A stretch of DNA of 64,000 bases from Orbicella faveolata (Eukaryota > Cnidaria > Anthozoa > Scleractinia > Merulinidae): assembly GCF_002042975.1 (NCBI RefSeq), contig NW_018149108.1, forward strand, positions 846,164-910,163. Direction: 5' to 3'. The position numbers and the translations under genes were made by a program. Positions 36,101 to 48,100 of the stretch are shown here, piece after piece (the stretch's first letter is position 1; every line of letters starts with the position of its first letter). The notes beneath the pieces were generated by a model, which had not been told where the DNA came from, searched no databases, and saw nothing but the letters and a program-made list of their open reading frames with translations.

Positions 36101-39100
36101 TTTTCATTTTGTGCTTTCGTTTGGAAGTCAGTTGTACCCTCGATCGAAAAAGTTTAGGAACAGGTACGGTTTTTAATTGAAATTCAAATCGCCGTATATT
36201 AAGTAAAATATTGAGTTCAAATTCTTTGTTTTTTATTCCTGTTTTTCCCCCAAGCCAAATGTCTATCAAGTTTCATTCGAGAAGTATTAATATTATTTAC
36301 TCCAAACAGTTGTGCTGTTGAAAAGAACCAAAATCTATACGTGAACAGTTTGCCAAGGTTCCTTTCCTTTTAAATCAATGAAAATTGTAAATTGCTGCAT
36401 ATGCTATGTCTCGTAGAATTGTTTTCATTGCCCCTTTGTTAACGCTGAGGTCCTAAAGCCTTAGGTTAGAAGAAATAATAGCTGTGACTCAGTGGTATAG
36501 TTAATAACGTCCGTTGGTGTCTATAGCTATCTACTGGACTTTCTGTTATTAAATAATCTTAGTGTAAGATTGTTTCTCAGACTTTCTCGTCAGTTTTAAG
36601 TCTTTCATTTCGCAGTTTTTTTTAGTTTATTAGTGACATTGAACAACGACACTTGCGAGGACCTGTGCGCAATCATACAGATATTGCGAAGCAACCTTCT
36701 AAGCACACCAAGGTTTATTTAGCAAATGAAAAAAGTAAAAATAATTCGTTATTTGCCGGACTAGGTCGGTCGATATAGGAAAAAAATTTGCCCTAGGTCT
36801 CGAGTGCGGCCCTCAGCCGTAGTATTCAGGACTTCATAATGGAACGGCAAATGACACATATCATATGCATTTGGTATAATCGACAGTACATGAGCGGTAT
36901 TTGATAAACACTTAAAAAAACACAGAGCCACAGACATCTTCTATATGTGACTGAATACTTTGTCTCCTATTGGGATCCAGTACATCTTTCTAATTTTATG
37001 GACATGCCAACCCCTTAACCTTTCTCCAAGCGTTTGATGTCCAAGACGTAAAGATATCTTTCTTTAAAAACGTGTTGAAAAGTGTCCTGCCTGCAAAATT
37101 AATTTAGGTTGAGGTATAAAATATAATGACGAAATGGCCTGATCGGGTCCTCTGTTACAAAGATGTCTTCCCTTTTGTTTTTACTTGAAATACCTTTTCC
37201 AACAACTGTAAACTTTATAAACCGTAAAGCAAAGAGGCTAAGATAAGGGACCTGGACACTAACTATTCTGGTTATACTTACAGAATTCGCAGATCAGTGA
37301 GGTCTTGAAAGATTTCGGGGGAAAGCTCAATCAACCGGTTATCCGCCAGATACCTGATAAATATGAGATTGAAAATTGAGGTATAAATATATAAAAACCA
37401 AATACGTCAACAATCCTCAGGGAATGTAACGTTTTAATACCAATTGTAAAAAAAGAAGTTTAATTTAAAAATCATGAGTGTGTAAAGAAAATGAGGAACA
37501 ATCCTGAAGGTAATTAGTTACGGTGTCGATTAGTGTTTCACATACTCTCCACTTTCCGCCAAACATCTCAGTACAACAAACGTTCTACTTACAGTTCTCT
37601 CAGTGAAGAAAAATTCTGAAATGTCTTCGCTGATATTGCAGTTAGTGAATTTGAACGTAGGTCTCTGAAAAAGTGACAATATAAGGGTAATAAGGAGTCT
37701 TTACCAGCGTGAAAATGGAGATTTACGGAAAATTGAAGTTGGCTTTAATCTCGTAAAAGTTGGTCGTACAGGTTCATGCAATAACTTAAATGTTGTTGAA
37801 GGTTTTCAAAGCCGATTTCTACTCTACCGCGCTTGAAGTTTCCAACATTGATTTTTTTTTNNNNNNNNNNNNNNNNNNNNNNNNNNNNNNNNNNNNNNNN
37901 NNNNNNNNNNNNNNNNNNNNNNNNNNNNNNNNNNNNNNNNNNNNNNNNNNNNNNNNNNNNNNNNNNNNNNNNNNNNNNNNNNNNNNNNNNNNNNNNNNNN
38001 NNNNNNNNNNNNNNNNNNNNNNNNNNNNNNNNNNNNNNNNNNNNNNNNNNNNNNNNNNNNNNNNNNNNNNNNNNNNNNNNNNNNNNNNNNNNNNNNNNNN
38101 NNNNNNNNNNNNNNNNNNNNNNNNNNNNNNNNNNNNNNNNNNNNNNNNNNNNNNNNNNNNNNNNNNNNNNNNNNNNNNNNNNNNNNNNNNNNNNNNNNNN
38201 NNNNNNNNNNNNNNNNNNNNNNNNNNNNNNNNNNNNNNNNNNNNNNNNNNNNNNNNNNNNNNNNNNNNNNNNNNNNNNNNNNNNNNNNNNNNNNNNNNNN
38301 NNNNNNNNNNNNNNNNNNNNNNNNNNNNNNNNNNNNNNNNNNNNNNNNNNNNNNNNNNNNNNNNNNNNNNNNNNNNNNNNNNNNNNNNNNNNNNNNNNNN
38401 NNNNNNNNNNNNNNNNNNNNNNNNNNNNNNNNNNNNNNNNNNNNNNNNNNNNNNNNNNNNNNNNNNNNNNNNNNNNNNNNNNNNNNNNNNNNNNNNNNNN
38501 NNNNNNNNNNNNNNNNNNNNNNNNNNNNNNNNNNNNNNNNNNNNNNNNNNNNNNNNNNNNNNNNNNNNNNNNNNNNNNNNNNNNNNNNNNNNNNNNNNNN
38601 CTGCACGTTTTGTCGATGCAGGTGATATGGTGAGGTTAAAACGATCGATTACCATAATGCGAAACTTTAATATACACATTATCTAATCTTTTCGCTTATC
38701 AGACTTAATGGCTAATACAATCACGTACCGATGAATTTATCATGTCTTACTGAGATATTAGCTCTTTTTCCTTGAGTGCGTGTCCGGGCTGAATTCTGTA
38801 AATCCTGCAATCTGACTGGTTCCGGGTGTGGGCGGAAATTTACGATCTCGCTTACGCTTCATTTCGGGGAATATTTGAAATATTTCACCAAAAATTTTCC
38901 AGTTAGAATAACTTAGCCCTTACCATGAGCATTTAATTGATATTAATCGACAAAATTTAATTTTACGCAATTTTCATTTTGTGCTTTCGTTTGGAAGTCA
39001 GTTGTACCCTCGATCGAAAAAGTTTAGGAACAGGTACGGTTTTTAATTGAAATTCAAATCGCCGTATATTAAGTAAAATATTGAGTTCAAATTCTTTGTT

Positions 39101-42100
39101 TTTTATTCCTGTTTTTCCCTCAAGCCAAATGTCTATCAAGTTTCATTCGAGAAGTATTAATATTATTTACTCCAAACAGTTGTGCTGTTGAAAAGAACCA
39201 AAATCTATACGTGAACAGTTTGCCAAGGTTCCTTTCCTTTTAAATCAATGAAAATTGTAAATTGCTGCATATGCTATGTCTCGTAGAATTTTTTTCATTG
39301 CCCCTTTGTTAACGCTGAGGTCCTAAAGCCTTAGGTTAGAAGAAATAATAGCTGTGACTCAGTGGTGTAGTTTATAACGCCCGTTGGTGTCTATAGCTAT
39401 CTACTGGACTTTCTGTTATTAAATAATCTTAGTGTAAGATTGTTTCTCAGACTTTCTCGTCAGTTTTCAGTCTTTCATTTCGCAGTTTTTTTCAGTTTAT
39501 TAGTGACATTGAACAACGACACTTGCGAGGACCTGGGCGCAATCATACAGATATTGCGAAGCAACCTTCTAAGCACACCAAGGTTTATTTACCAAATGAA
39601 AAAAGTAAAAATAATTCGTTATTTGCCGGACTAGGTCGGTCGATATAGGAAAAAAATTTACCCTAGGTCTCGAGTGCGGCCCTCAGCCGTAGTATTCAGG
39701 ACTTCATAATGGAACTTCCGACCGGCAAATGACACATATCATATGCATTTGGTATAATCGACAGTACATGAGCGGTATTTGATAAACACTTAAAAAAACA
39801 CAGAGCCACAGACATCTTCTATATGTGACTGAATACTTTGTCTCCTATTGGGATCCAGTACATCTTTCTAATTTTATGGACATGCCAACCCCTTAACCTT
39901 TCTCCAAGCGTTTGATGTCCAAGACGTAAAGATATCTTTCTTTAAAAACGTGTTGAAAAGTGTCCTGCCTGCAAAATTAATTTAGGTTGAGGTATAAAAT
40001 ATAATGACGAAATGGCCTGATCGGGTCCTCTGTTACAAAGATGTCTTCCCTTTTGTTTTTACTTGAAATACCTTTTCCAACAACTGTAAACTTTATAAAC
40101 CGTAAAGCAAAGAAGCTAAGATAAGGGACCTGGACACTAACTATTCTGGTTATACTTACAGAATTCGCAGATCAGTGAGGTCTTGAAAGATTTCGGGGGA
40201 AAGCTCAATCAACCGGTTATCCGCCAGATACCTGATAAATATGAGATTGAAAATTGAGGTATAAATATATAAAAACCAAATACGTCAACAATCCTCAGGG
40301 AATGTAACGTTTTAATACCAATTGTAAAAAAAGAAGTTTAATTTAAAAATCATGAGTGTGTAAAGAAAATGAGGAACAATCCTGAAGGTAATTAGTTACG
40401 GTGTCGATTAGTGTTTCACATACTCTCCACTTTCCGCCAAACATCTCAGTACAACAAACGTTCTACTTACAGTTCTCTCAGTGAAGAAAAATTCTGAAAT
40501 GTCTTCGCTGATATTGTAGTTAGTGAATTTGAACGTAGGTCTCTGAAAAAGTGACAATATAAGGGTAATAAGGAGTCTTTACCAGCGTGAAAATGGAGAT
40601 TTACGGAAAATTGAAGTTGGCTTTAATCTCGTAAAAGTTGGTCGTACAGGTTCATGCAATAACTTAAATGTTGTTGAAGGTTTTCAAAGCCGATTTCTAC
40701 TCTACCGCGCTTGAAGTTTCCAACATTGATTTTTTTTTTTCTGAGACTTTTACCACTGTAAAATGATGAGTTAGTTATGTCAGAAATGTAAAAAAGATGG
40801 GGGTCACCGACTTAGTAATGGTGAGAACAATCCCGGAAGACCACCCTAAATCTGCAAAAATCGGGCTTCGTTAGCGATTAAGGCCACAGTGTCTGTAAGC
40901 CCAAAATTATTGCAATTAGATCTTTCAAGTGAAATGCTCGCTACCAAATATTGTTAAGTGGACCTATTAAGTATATTTAGTCAACTGGTGAGGTTCCTTA
41001 AAGAACAAGTTCGCATTTAGCGACCATAGTTTCACGCGCCTTACAACCGCAAGATGACAGGATTCGATGTCCCGTGGACAGAAATCTTGAATTTTTTTTA
41101 ACTTCCCACATTGACTTTTTTGTTCATTTTGGAACAATGCAGAGATAATTGTAAATAAAATCTGTTTCTGGAAGGTGAAGTAGGGGTCACCGAACGTCCA
41201 AGATCGTTAAATCCAGGCAAAGCTATAGCAATGACCATCTACCCTATCATTGTTCATTTTATTATTCAGAGGGCGCTCTCCTGCATGACGTGGCGTCTGA
41301 ATTTTCGTGCGCAGTAAGGATTCGCAGAAACAATTAGCGCGAAAATCCTTAAAGTTGGCATGCAAGGAACTTTAAGCAAATACTTGAAGTTCGCTTAAAA
41401 CAGTTTGGTCTCTTTAAGGAAGCTTAAAACATGAGTGTATAGCTAGTCTACGGCTTAGTTTTGAAACTGTAAAGCGTATAAAGACTGCCTAAGTTAGAAA
41501 TTTACTACAGCATTACGCCAACCTTACGAAGCAGTAGAACTATGTTTTCATGCTGTGTTCACCATCAGTGTTACGTTAGGTGACTGTATTTAGCAGCGAA
41601 AGGGGATTACGTCTTTTCAAGAACTATTTACCTTTAGTTAAGGTTGCATTTTATCGATATATGTAAAGAGGGTTTCCAAAGCTAAAGCAGATTGTCTCAA
41701 GTACTTACAAGTATTTCACCGAGCTCCTTGAGCCACGAAAACTGTTTTCAAAAAGGCCTGTTAACTTATTACTCCTCAGATCCCTGTGTGTAAATAAAAA
41801 AAATACTTTTTCTATTAATAATTTCAAGTATATCCCAGTGTTTTCGGAAATCATATCTTGCATTGAAATGCAGTTAGAAGATCGTCGGGCCCAAAGTTGT
41901 GCTTTTCGTAAAAGAGAGATGCATAATTCAGATATTCGCACGGTCGTGCATCTATTTTGCATATCAGTCTTCCATTTCCCATGCATACACATAGAAACTC
42001 AAGTGTCCTGTGAATAACATGTGATGTAATGTTAGCGAAGCCAATCACGGCATGGACGCTACTTTCCAATTAGTGCCATAAACCTCTATGCATAGTGCGT

Positions 42101-45100
42101 GCGTACTTTATGTGAAATGCTGATACAATCCCTCGGGCGTCATTATGACCTATCATTGCCCAAGACGTATTTTTCAAGTTTTTGTCCAAACTACGTAATA
42201 TTTACTATTCTGTAATGAGTCGAGTTGAGTTAAGTCATTAGTTTTAGTATACTATTTATACATAGATGGCATCAATAACAGTATTGTATCACTCTCTGAT
42301 GGTCTCATTAGTTACTTCTATTCTGGCAATATAGTTAGTACGTGGCCTGACTGACTTTTATTTACAACAACTTAAGATTTCTCGTGATCTAATACTGGAA
42401 CTTTTGTTTTAGTGCATAGTTTTCGTTTTTGTCTGTTTCAAAACAAAAACAGATACAAAACTTTGAAAAACGTTTCTCTTTCTTCCGTAGTCATTTTCTT
42501 ATAACTCAAACTCATTTCGCTTTCAATGACATCCTTTTACTTACAGTTTTTCGAGCCGTTTGTTGATTTCCACTGAGATTCCATACAAGTCATTGTCACT
42601 TAAGATCCTACAAAAAAATGAAGTAGCTTTTCATTAATCTCGAGACAAAATGAAACTCTTCTCCAGGCAACCATTTTGACTTTTTGTACCATTTTGGCCT
42701 TTTGTGCCATTTTGACATGTTTTGTACCATTTTGACTTTTTGCACCATTTTGGCTTTTTGTACCATTTTGGCTTTTGTTCAGAGAACAGCAGTGTGGACT
42801 GGAGCCAGTCAGATATAATAGGACTATGCTAAAGCTAAGAGAGGTGCAAAAAGATTTCAGAAGTTCGAGTAACAAATGGCCAAGAACTTCGTATCGAGAT
42901 TATTTACATCGTATAACAAACTTCCGCGCGACTGTTTTAAATATCTTCTCAAAAGAAATTATTTCTAACAAGACCAAATGTCGAAAACAATTGTTGAAGT
43001 TCATAAGAACGCTTGAAAGTACTAGTACAACGAAACTGATGTCGAAATTTTACCTGTTGCTGCACAATTTCTCTGATTCTTACAATTTATTTTCTCGGGA
43101 TTCCATAGGCAGCTGTCTTTGGTGTTATTTCAGCCTACTATTTATATCTTTAGCTTTTAGGAAATGCAAAAAGGTTTGTAATATACTTAAAATTATTCTG
43201 GTACTAGGTTTTTGTCACGGAAAACCAAAATTACTCGATTCCCTATCGGATTTCATCTTAATAATTCATAAGTGTAAAGTAAAACGCTGAGTGACGTTCT
43301 GAAGTTGGATGGAGGGAGCTTGCAGTACTCGTAGCGAAAACTTTTATAGCCACGCATTTGCCATTACAGCCGGACAACAAGACATGCTTACAGTTCTTTG
43401 AGAGACAAAAGACCATTAAAGACTTTCGGCAAGAGGTCACTAATCCGGTTATGTTGAATAGACCTGAAAGTAAGCAAAAACAGGTCAAATTTAAACATAT
43501 TGCATTTCTGCACAACACCATGACGTTGCCGCTTTAAATGGAAACAAGCCGCGAACATTTTATAAAAGCATTTTACTAGCGTGGGCTGGAGGTCCGTGAT
43601 AACACATTGAATGATCTCGCCAAATAACCTAATCATGTCATATCCAACAAGCGCGTGGGCTTTAGCAGGAAATTATTTTGCTTTACAATCTAGAGACTTG
43701 CCAAGCTCAAACTTTTGAACCAACGGTGTTTCTTGGAGTCGCCAAAGATTCGCAAATCAAACCTTTACTCGATGATCAAAACCACTAAAGAACTGTTACT
43801 TTTTTGGTTGATTTCTTTTAGTAGTAATTTTTAACTTGTTGAGAGATATTGATTGCTGATTTTACTACGGTGCCATACACTTTTCAGTCCACTTGTGCCT
43901 AAAAAGAAAAATAAGTTTGATAACAAGCTGTTCGTAGTAGCTCTTTACTATTCAGTTATTTGTGTCCATCAACTCACAGATAGTTCAAGGAAGACAAGTC
44001 GTTGAATGCCCCCTCTAAAATTGTGAACGGTTTTGAATTATGCTCCGTAATTTCCCTGAAGTAAACAAGATAGAAGTAATAAGTGCTGTTAGAAGAATTA
44101 TATCTAAATTAAAATTTCTTCACAAGTGGCAATCGAAGATCAGGCAGAAAGATTGTAACAATAAATAACCAAAAAAACATACGATTGGCCCTCTTGGTTT
44201 CGTTCTATAATTCGATGACAATTTTTGATGCTCGAGAATTTTACCAGATTGTTGAATTTCGGTTGCTTAAACGCAAATAACATTTGATTTCTTTGTTTCT
44301 AATTTTATGCAAGGTACATATATGAGGTTCGCAACTTGTCATACGCAATTTTGAGTCTCTCGTAGTGTGTTGGAGGAGTAACGCGGAGGTCAATAACCAA
44401 AATAAATATATTGATAAACTGACCACTCCTCAATGGGGATTTTCAGGGCCAATGAAATTAACATAACATGGCTACAAATCCCACCTGGCAGGAGGAGTTA
44501 AACTCGGGACTACAGAGAACAACATTAGCTAGTTGTCATTGCGGGACACGAAACTGCGACCTCCGGGAGCCCTGACCACTCGGCCAGGAGGCCTACTTAA
44601 TACACCAGTAGTACGGAGGTTGCCAGTATGCTCTTGCTCGTAAAGAGCTGGGTTTTTTTTTTCTAGGGGTCTTAAAATTGGAATTACACTGTAATTGCAT
44701 TTAAAAAAAAACACTTTATTGGCAGTTCATGTACGATTTCAATGATGTTTATCACTGAAAAACGCTCACTATGTTAGCAGAATCAGCTCCGAAATACTTA
44801 CAAATACTTCAGTTTCTTGAGTCCCAGAAACGCATTCGTTGTCAAGTTGCTAAGCCAAGTACTTTCGAGCACCCTATCCAAAGTTAACAAAAATCATTAA
44901 CGATTGACTCGCTGACATGGCTCACAATGCATGTCTCGATTGATGCTTCGAGGTAAAGTTTTACTTACAAGTATTGTAAATTAGTTAAGTATCCCATCGA
45001 GCCGGGAATAATATGCCTCAAACTATCGCTCCAGCGAAATAACCTGAAAACAACAACAAACATTTACAAGTTTTGTGCAAATAGCGTCCGAGCCGCATAA

Positions 45101-48100
45101 ACAAGCGTACTTATTAAACGCATAGAGTACCTCCTCGAGTTGCCTGTTCTGTCCAGTTATAGAAGGAAAGATGACGAAATCGAAAGGGTCCCGGCCACAA
45201 CCGAATAGATAGAGCTATTGTTACATGTACAGTGCTGGGCCGCGATTAAAAGTTAACCGGAGAATTAATTTTTCTTGTATCAAAATGCTTTTCACTGCTT
45301 TATGTTTTGTTTGGTTTGAGATTATACCAAGTCAAAACTGATTGACAAACAATGTAAACGGGAATTAAAACCTCACCGAAAAGTCAAAAACCGAAATCAA
45401 ACTTCTCGCTAATCTTGTGTTAGCTCAATTGGGCTTTGAACGACCCGGCCCTGTTTTCTCCTTGCGACCACTATCAAAAGGACTTCCCCCGGAGGGAGGA
45501 TCGGCATGTTCCATTACCCTATTGAAAAGTTCGCTTTTTCTTTCTTGTTCCCTTTTTAGATAAATTCCACTGTTCCCTAAATTTCCTTTCAAAGTTTCGT
45601 CTTCTTTGAGAGTAGAGATATCCTTTGTTCACTTGGAATAAATATTCATGTTCCCTTGTTCTCCAAAACCCCTTGGACACCCTCTATGAAATGGACTGTA
45701 ATAACCCTCATAAGGGAAGAAGTGAGATGTTTTCCCAAGCCCCGTTGCAGAAATAAAAACTCAACTTTCCCTTTCAAACCATTTCAGAAAAGTATTATTT
45801 CCAATAGAAAACACTTATTTAATTCCAAACTTTGGTAACATTAACAATTTGGATTAAATACTTTGCTTGAGCCTTGTAATGGCTCAGGTAAGGAGGTTCA
45901 CGTAAACTTCTTTTTGGGATTTGCAATAAAAGAACCTATACACCGAGGCTATTATGACTAAGCAATGCAACTTACAAGTATTTGGCTGCATCAGGTATGT
46001 CTTGTGGGACCGTATATACACCTAGGTACGACATATAAATGCAATCAACTCGGATCCAAAAAGGATCCGACCTCGGCACATAACAACTGCATATCTTTGA
46101 GCAATCTGAAAGAAAAATTCATAGATGTTGAAAACATGACTGCATAAATTACACCACATCATGGACTTAACGGCACAGATAAGAAGATACCCTGGCAGAG
46201 CCAGATATTCGCGGAATACTTTAGCGAGGTAATTGACGCATTACCTCGCAAAGGACACGACGAAGGGAAAAGATGTGACTCTTTCAAGGTGAACAATGAC
46301 TAGATGGCTTGAATACGTACTTTCTTACACATGCATATGCGATACAAATAATAAAAACACAACATAAATGGCATCCCTTTGCTTATACCTTGCGTGTTAA
46401 CCAGTAATCTTTTGTCGTCCGACCCGAAAGAGTTCCTTGCCACACACTTAACCTCGTCTAGTCGCCGTGAATACACCTCGTAATTATAAATAACGCTCGT
46501 ACTATTTTGTAGAATCTGATGCGTTATTCCATCTCTACTCTTGTACCACGTGATTACAGGGGCAGGTCCACGCTTCGCTTGACAAAACAAGTTTGACGAC
46601 GAGGAAGAAAGTATCGTAACATTTTCCACCTTTGACTGAAAGTTGGGTGATTCTGTGGAAAAAAAGCAATAAAGCATTTAGGAGAGCCTGTAGAAAAATC
46701 TATTCAGTTATTCGCTCGATACAGAAGAGGGTAAAACCGAAAGTTTGTTTTTTATTATTGCGTCAAAAAGACCCTTTTTTTGAACTATTTTCAGAAATAT
46801 ACTTTAAAAGGGTCCAGCGAGTTCACATTTTTGTGAAATTAAGGAAAGTTCGAAATACCGCTCGATCAACCAAGATGGCCGATGGAATTTATGAAACGTT
46901 AAGCATTTTCAACAGGCTAGTACAGAAAGAGGGGAAACTTGCTTTGATTTCATATTCATACAGTTTGTAATTAACTCTTTGATCATTTCTCTGAGCTATA
47001 TATCTTCTTGAAGTAAATAAGTTTTGTCTTTTTTGTTTTTGGCCGTTTTGAAAATACAACTGTCACGACTGAATTTACATACCAAATTTCAACCGATTTG
47101 AGAAAGTTACTAATTAGTCCGGGTGTCCACGCTGGGAAAAGGGGTTAAAAAATGATTTCGTTTACTCGACAAGCTGGCAGACTTTGACTCACCCAGTAAT
47201 GTTCTTTAGACCTTAGGGAATAATAATGGGGTGGCAGTGGAGCTGGCCAAGGGGGCCATGGAAATTTACAGCACCTCAAAGTACACCCCTCTTGAGTGTC
47301 TATGTGTTTTTAAAAGTCATCTTCACAACACCCTGGGACGTGGGGAGAAATAGTTAATGACCTATAGCCATCAACAGATTTTGTCTAATAATACAAAATT
47401 TTCACAAGACTAAGTTCATGCCATGGATAACATGATCATGTTTTTAATAAGTCACGTGATCAGATTATGATGCCATAAAATTGACCAAAACGGATAAAGG
47501 CAATACGGCCGAGTACATTTTATCCGTTCACGCAATCTTAAACGTCTTTTTGGATATGGCATTTTACATTTGTTCTTATTTTTGAATAAAGTTCCTTTCA
47601 CTCAACCTCGTGCAAAAATTGTTAATCATCTATCTAGACAGGGTCGTGTGTTGTTAGTTCCCCCGCATTATTGTGCTTTATTGACAAAGGTTAATTGTGC
47701 AAAGTGTGCAGATCAGCCAATAAAAATGTAATCATTGTCATGTCCATTGAAATTATTTTCTATCACGGAAAATTCTACATTTAATAATCTATCAAATAGT
47801 TATACCTAATCGTACCTTTTTGGTGGGCTTCGGTGGCATATACATGTAAGGCGAGTTTGTTCGAGGCATGGTTCGTATTTTGACGAGAAGTAGTCGAGCC
47901 AAAATACCCATAGCGAGACCAAACGAGCCTGATATGCAGGCGAAGCGTACCAAAAAGGTACGATTAGGTATTTACCGTACTCAAACTCATTCAAGTGACC
48001 GTGATATCGTGGCCAGATCAAGTCAGTGACTTGATATTGAAAGATATCAGGGCAGTCGACACGGCTTCGGATCGGCTAAGTGCGAATTTGGGTTGGTAAT

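Larger units (their letters stand above)
41709..45043 (-). other. Block of single-exon LRRs of the receptor
   Basis: Six exons of 63 to 78 bases, each one LRR and each bounded by phase-2 introns: 45043-44969, 44873-44802, 44055-43978, 43463-43392, 42607-42545, 41783-41709. Example cores are NSFRGSRSSVKYL, VFNGLLSLKEL and AFNDLSSLNYL. One-exon-per-LRR with uniform phase is the classical LGR gene layout. Confidence 0.75.

Noticed and set aside
37790-38686. Open frames running through the N gap
   Set aside because: Unknown bases cannot be read as codons; the flanks are intronic.
42775-43290. 171-codon plus-strand open frame
   Set aside because: Starts inside an 18-bp tandem repeat, no recognisable domain, and lies in an intron of the minus-strand receptor. 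It is long for chance but has nothing else to support it.
44550-44596. Possible tRNA-Leu or tRNA-Ser gene (TGGCCGAGTGGT)
   Set aside because: The B box is degraded and the sequence continues into a SINE body.
47497-47730. Open frame at the start of each tandem unit ending CADQPIKM
   Set aside because: Reads as plausible protein in places (QPRAKIVNHLSRQGRVLLVP), but no family is recognised and the upstream part differs or stops in the first copy. It may be a fragment of an old gene or element.
47806-48021. 71-codon minus-strand frame after the CUB exon, present in each tandem copy
   Set aside because: It spans the 170-bp inverted-repeat element; its conservation simply reflects the identical tandem units.
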